From positions 1 to 64,000 of the forward strand of contig NZ_SLXD01000003.1 in the NCBI RefSeq assembly GCF_004340905.1: a stretch of 64,000 nt of DNA, read 5' to 3'. The notes beneath the pieces are model-generated. The model saw nothing but the letters and a program-made list of their open reading frames with translations, was not told where the DNA came from and made no database searches. Below are positions 60,701 to 64,000 of this stretch, in pieces. The number at the start of each line of letters is the position of its first letter. Positions within the stretch are counted from its first letter, which is position 1. This stretch comes from Rubrivivax gelatinosus (lineage in GTDB: Bacteria; Pseudomonadota; Gammaproteobacteria; Burkholderiales; Burkholderiaceae_C). The translations under genes were made by a program, and so were the position numbers.

Positions 60701-63247
60701 GTGAACGCCTCCCAGAGCACGCTGCCTTTCGACCCCGACGCCGCCGCCGGCGGTGCGCTGGCGATGCTCGCCGAGCGGGCGCTGCCGGCCGAGCCCGGCG
60801 TCTGGGACGAGCTGCGCGACAGCGACGGCAGCGTGCGGCCGGCCTGGCGGCGCTTCGCCGACTGGATGCCCGAGCCCGCCGGCGCCGACCTCGCCGCCGA
60901 CCTCGACCGCCGCCTGGTGCAGATCGCCCAGCAGATCCGGCTGGACGGCGTCACGCACAACGTCTTCGACGATCAGGGCGCGCCGATGCGGCCCTGGTCG
61001 CTGGAGCTGCTGCCGCTGCTGATCGAACCCGCCGACTGGGCCGAGATCGAGGCCGGCGTGACGCAGCGTGCGGCGCTGCTGGAGCGTGTGCTGGCCGACC
61101 TGTACGGCGAGCGCCGCCTGCTCGCCGAAGGCCTGCTGCCGCCGGCGCTGGCGCTGCGCCACCCGGGTTACCTGCGGCCGATGATCGGGGCCCACGTGCC
61201 GGGCGGCCTGCGCCTGCACATCGTCGCCTTCGACCTGGCGCGCGGCCCCGACGGCCGCTGGTGGGTCGTCGCCCAGCGCACGCAGGGGCCCTCGGGCCTG
61301 GGCTACGTGCTGCACAACCGGCTGCTGGTCTCGCGCCAGTTCCCCGACGCCTTCCGCGAGCTGCGTGTGCAGCACCTGGCGGCGAGCTACCGGCGCCTGC
61401 TCGACACGGTGGAGGCCGCGGCGCGCGAGGTCGCCCGCGGCGCCACGCCGCGCCTCGCGCTGCTGACGCCGGGGCCGTACAGCGAGACCTATTACGAACA
61501 CGCCTACCTCGCACGCTACCTCGGCCTGCCGCTGGTCGAAGGCGGCGACCTGACGGTGCGCGACGAGCGGGTCTTCCTGAAGACCGTCGAAGGCCTGGAG
61601 CCGGTGCACGCGCTGCTGCGCCGCCTGGACGACGACTGGTGCGACCCGCTGGAGCTGCGCCCCGATTCGACGCTGGGCGTGCCCGGGCTGCTGCAGGCCG
61701 CCCGCGCCGGCAGCATTGTGATGGCCAACGCGCTGGGCAGCGCCTTCCTCGAATCGCCGGCGGTGCAGGGCTTCCTGCCCGGCATCTGCGAACGCCTGAC
61801 CGGCGAGCCGCTGCGCATGCCGGCGCTGCCGACCTGGTGGTGCGGCGAAGCCGCCGCCTGGCGCGACGTGCACGACCAGCTCGACGGCAAGTTCGTGCGC
61901 AGCACCTTCCCGAAGGGCGGGCGCACGTCCCAGGTGCACGATGGGCACCAACTTCGGGTGCACGAGGACCCCGACGCGTGGACGATCCAGGGCCGGCTGC
62001 GCTTCTCGCGTGCGCCGATCTGGGGCGGCGGCGCGCTGAATCCACGCCCGGCGATGGTGCGTGTCTACGCGATCGCCGAAGGCGACGGCCGCTGGCACGT
62101 GCTGCCCGGCGGCATGACACGCGTCTCGCGCCGCGAGGATGCCTCGGTGTCGATGCAGCGCGGCGGCTCCAGCCTGGACACCTGGGTGCTGACCGACGGC
62201 CCGGTCGACACCTTCTCGATGCTGCCGCGGCGGCTGGAGGTCGACGACATCGCCGCGCGCCGCCGCCCGGTGTCCAGCCGCACCGGCGAGAACCTGTTCT
62301 GGCTCGGCCGCTACACCGAACGCACCGAGCAGCTGGTGCGCCTGGCGCGTGCGACGCTGCTGCAGATCGACGCCGAGAGCGACGCCGACCTCGCGGTGCA
62401 GCGTGCGCTGTCGGCGATGGCCGTGGCCAGCGGCCTGACGCCGCCGGGCGTGCCCACGCTGGAGCAGTCGGCCTCGCGTTTCGAGCGTGCGCTGCTGGGC
62501 GCGCTGGGCGACGCCGACGGCGCCTGGAGCGTGGCCTTCAACCTGCGCGCGCTGGAGCAGGCGTCGCAGGCGCTGCGCGAACGCCTGTCCTCCGAGCAAT
62601 GGGGGCTGATCCGTTCGATGCGCGAGGCCTTCGAGGCCGCGTTCCCAGGCGGGCCGACACGCCCGCCGCCGCTGCCCGAGGTGCTGCCGGCGCTGGACCG
62701 CCTGGCCTTGCGCCTGGCCGCGGTGACCGGCGTGCAGACCGACCGCATGACGCGCGACCACGGCTGGCGGCTGCTGGCCGTGGGCCGGCTGCTGGAGCGC
62801 CTGATCGGCCTGTGCTCGCGGCTGGAGGCGCTGCTGCAGGCCGGCGCGCTGGGCAGCGCGGCCGGTGTCGACCTGCTGCTGGAACTCTTCGACAGCGCGA
62901 TCACCTTCCGCGCGCGCTACCAGCGCCACGAGGACCTGCTGGCGCTGGCCGACCTGCTGGTCTTCGACGACTCCAACCCGCGCGCCCATGCCGGCGTGCT
63001 GCGCCGGCTGCGCACCGAGCTGCGCAAGCTGCCGCTGGACGCGGCCGGCGTCGCCGCGCTGCTGGCGCGCCTGCCGGCCGAGGGCAGCGGGCTGACGCTG
63101 GAGTCGCTGCGCGGCGCCAGCGACGCCGTCATCGTCGAGCGCCTGCTGGCGCTGTCGGTGTCGCTGCGCGCTGCGGCGATGGCGCTGGCCGACGACGTCG
63201 GCACGCGCTTCTTCACGCTGGCGCACGGACAGGACCAACGCGTGTGA
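60701..63247 (+). CDS. Circularly permuted ATP-grasp fused to an alpha-E domain
   Basis: The 848-residue protein joins two usually separate proteins. Residues 1 to about 500 are the circularly permuted ATP-grasp (DUF404/DUF407 type) with DGVTHNVFDDQGAPMRPW, LLTPGPYSETYYEHAYLAR, GDLTVRDERVFLKT and the basic/acidic PGGMTRVSRREDASVSMQRG. From about 528 the alpha-E helical domain starts with GENLFWLGRYTERTEQLVRL and ends near 845. ATP-grasp enzymes ligate carboxylates to amines; the alpha-E domain is of unknown role and almost always travels with such ligases. It starts GTG with 22 bp after the DUF2126 gene, and its stop overlaps the next GTG (GTGA). Predicted to make a peptide bond. Confidence 0.92.
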   Translation: MNASQSTLPFDPDAAAGGALAMLAERALPAEPGVWDELRDSDGSVRPAWRRFADWMPEPAGADLAADLDRRLVQIAQQIRLDGVTHNVFDDQGAPMRPWSLELLPLLIEPADWAEIEAGVTQRAALLERVLADLYGERRLLAEGLLPPALALRHPGYLRPMIGAHVPGGLRLHIVAFDLARGPDGRWWVVAQRTQGPSGLGYVLHNRLLVSRQFPDAFRELRVQHLAASYRRLLDTVEAAAREVARGATPRLALLTPGPYSETYYEHAYLARYLGLPLVEGGDLTVRDERVFLKTVEGLEPVHALLRRLDDDWCDPLELRPDSTLGVPGLLQAARAGSIVMANALGSAFLESPAVQGFLPGICERLTGEPLRMPALPTWWCGEAAAWRDVHDQLDGKFVRSTFPKGGRTSQVHDGHQLRVHEDPDAWTIQGRLRFSRAPIWGGGALNPRPAMVRVYAIAEGDGRWHVLPGGMTRVSRREDASVSMQRGGSSLDTWVLTDGPVDTFSMLPRRLEVDDIAARRRPVSSRTGENLFWLGRYTERTEQLVRLARATLLQIDAESDADLAVQRALSAMAVASGLTPPGVPTLEQSASRFERALLGALGDADGAWSVAFNLRALEQASQALRERLSSEQWGLIRSMREAFEAAFPGGPTRPPPLPEVLPALDRLALRLAAVTGVQTDRMTRDHGWRLLAVGRLLERLIGLCSRLEALLQAGALGSAAGVDLLLELFDSAITFRARYQRHEDLLALADLLVFDDSNPRAHAGVLRRLRTELRKLPLDAAGVAALLARLPAEGSGLTLESLRGASDAVIVERLLALSVSLRAAAMALADDVGTRFFTLAHGQDQRV

Positions 63248-64000
63248 CCGAACTCGAGGTCGTCCACGAGACACGCTACGACTACGCCGCGCCGGTGACG
63301 CTGGCGCACCACCTGGCGCATCTGCGGCCGCTGGACGACGCCGGCCAGCGCCTGCTGGCGCACGAGCTGGACATCGAGCCCGGCCCGCAGCAGCGCCGCG
63401 ACGACACCGACGCCTTCGGCAACCACCAGAGCCACTTCACGCTGCTGCGGCCGCACCGCACCCTGGTCGTGCGCGCGGCGAGCCGGGTGCGCCTCGCGGC
63501 GCGTTTTGCCGCGCTGCAGGCGCCGCGCTCGCCGGCCTGGGATGCGCTGGCGGCGCGGCTGCGCTACGTCGCCCGCGCGCCTTTCGAGCCGGCAGCCGAG
63601 TTCGCCATGCCTTCGCCCTACGTGCCGCGGCTGGAGCCGCTGCGCGCCTGGGCCGCGCCCTCGTGCACGCCGGGCCGGCCGGTCGCCGAGCTGGCGATCG
63701 AGCTGATGCGCCGGCTGCACCGCGAGTTCGAGTACGAGAGCCGCAGCACCGAGGTCGACACGCCGCTGGCCCAGGCCTTCGAGCAGCGGCGCGGCGTCTG
63801 CCAGGATTTCGCCCACCTGCTGGCGGGCGCCTTGCGCATGCACGGCCTGCCGGCGCGCTACGTCAGCGGCTACCTGCTGACACGCGGCCCCGAGGACGGC
63901 GCGGCGATGGTCGGCGCCGACGCCTCGCACGCCTGGGTGCAGGCCTGGTGCCCCGACACGCCGGGGGTCGCCGGCGGCTGGCTGGACCTGGACCCGACCA
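63244..64000 (+). CDS. Second transglutaminase-like peptidase (bacterial TGase type), 3'-truncated
   Basis: The frame is open from the GTG at 63244 to the window end (252 complete codons, no stop). It starts VTELEVVHETRYDYAAPVTL, the N-terminal beta domain of the BTLCP/transglutaminase-like family, and has C186 (RGVCQDFAHLL), H229 (ASHAWVQAWCP) and D250 (LDLDPT), a complete triad. The usual length is about 280-310 residues, so only a short tail is missing. It overlaps the ATP-grasp stop by 4 nt. It may cut or remodel the product made by the two ligases upstream. Missing sequence is due to the window edge. Confidence 0.92.
   Translation, partial: MTELEVVHETRYDYAAPVTLAHHLAHLRPLDDAGQRLLAHELDIEPGPQQRRDDTDAFGNHQSHFTLLRPHRTLVVRAASRVRLAARFAALQAPRSPAWDALAARLRYVARAPFEPAAEFAMPSPYVPRLEPLRAWAAPSCTPGRPVAELAIELMRRLHREFEYESRSTEVDTPLAQAFEQRRGVCQDFAHLLAGALRMHGLPARYVSGYLLTRGPEDGAAMVGADASHAWVQAWCPDTPGVAGGWLDLDPT

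Noticed and set aside
57031..60960. Very long minus-strand open frame of about 1,300 codons opposite the DUF2126 gene
   Set aside because: It is antisense to a gene with recognised domains and codon pattern; long empty antisense frames are expected at this GC content, and the composition (His/Arg/Gln/Gly/Val) is that of a shadow.

Overview
The window is a continuous stretch of very GC-rich (roughly 70% or more by eye) chromosomal DNA, densely packed with ordinary bacterial genes. Several features point to the order Burkholderiales, most likely a Rubrivivax/Leptothrix/Ideonella-type genus: the porin of the beta-proteobacterial Omp32 type, the dapA-bamC and coaBC-dut gene pairs, the DUF3717/DUF1289 protein, the tiny Ala/Pro/Glu-rich lipoprotein, and the PEP-CTERM protein. 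The genus is inference. I see no rRNA, CRISPR array, prophage or insertion sequence, and one tRNA.

Layout. 1-3.5 kb: the 3' part of a radical SAM/SPASM enzyme, an MgtC-family membrane protein, a phasin-like protein with an H1-like tail and a tandem universal stress protein. 3.6-10.3 kb: a kinase-like APH/P-loop fusion coupled to an exported protein, then envelope genes ending in a Spy/CpxP-like chaperone next to an OmpR-type regulator and its sensor kinase. 10.3-15.4 kb (minus strand): a MATE exporter and DUF1289 protein, then a coupled alkylation-repair operon (Ada-AlkA fusion, O6-alkylguanine methyltransferase, EamA transporter). 15.6-25.5 kb: SLC13 permease, phosphohexomutase and Kdo transferase for LPS sugars, TolC, PIMT and TetR on the opposite strand, then UppP, TrmB and tRNA-Gly(CCC). 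25.6-36.8 kb: porin, a degenerate GGDEF protein, GabD, SIMPL protein, AlaS, GNAT, SEC-C protein, CoaBC, Dut and a SlyD-like PPIase. 36.8-44.4 kb: ribosomal oxygenase, small lipoprotein, BamC/DapA, and an MFS/small-protein/methyltransferase operon facing DadA. 44.4-51.4 kb: ParE and ParC separated by a secreted subtilase and a lytic transglycosylase. 51.5-57 kb: PEP-CTERM protein, DsbB, RidA, ComEC and a TPR/glycosyltransferase-like protein.

57.1-64 kb holds the most interesting system: a transglutaminase-DUF2126 putative amidoligase, a circularly permuted ATP-grasp fused to an alpha-E domain, and a second transglutaminase-like peptidase, continuing past the window end. This is a predicted but poorly characterised peptide-ligation/cleavage cassette. 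Its first gene carries a REP-like inverted repeat translated in frame.

Two themes recur. Many neighbouring genes are coupled by 4-nt ATGA/GTGA stop-start overlaps. Many genes without a Shine-Dalgarno have a TANAAT-like -10 element followed by a GC-rich stretch only 5-10 nt before the start codon, which suggests leaderless or near-leaderless mRNAs. Start codons were chosen from such signals, overlaps and signal peptides; functions are by recognition of motifs, without database searches.
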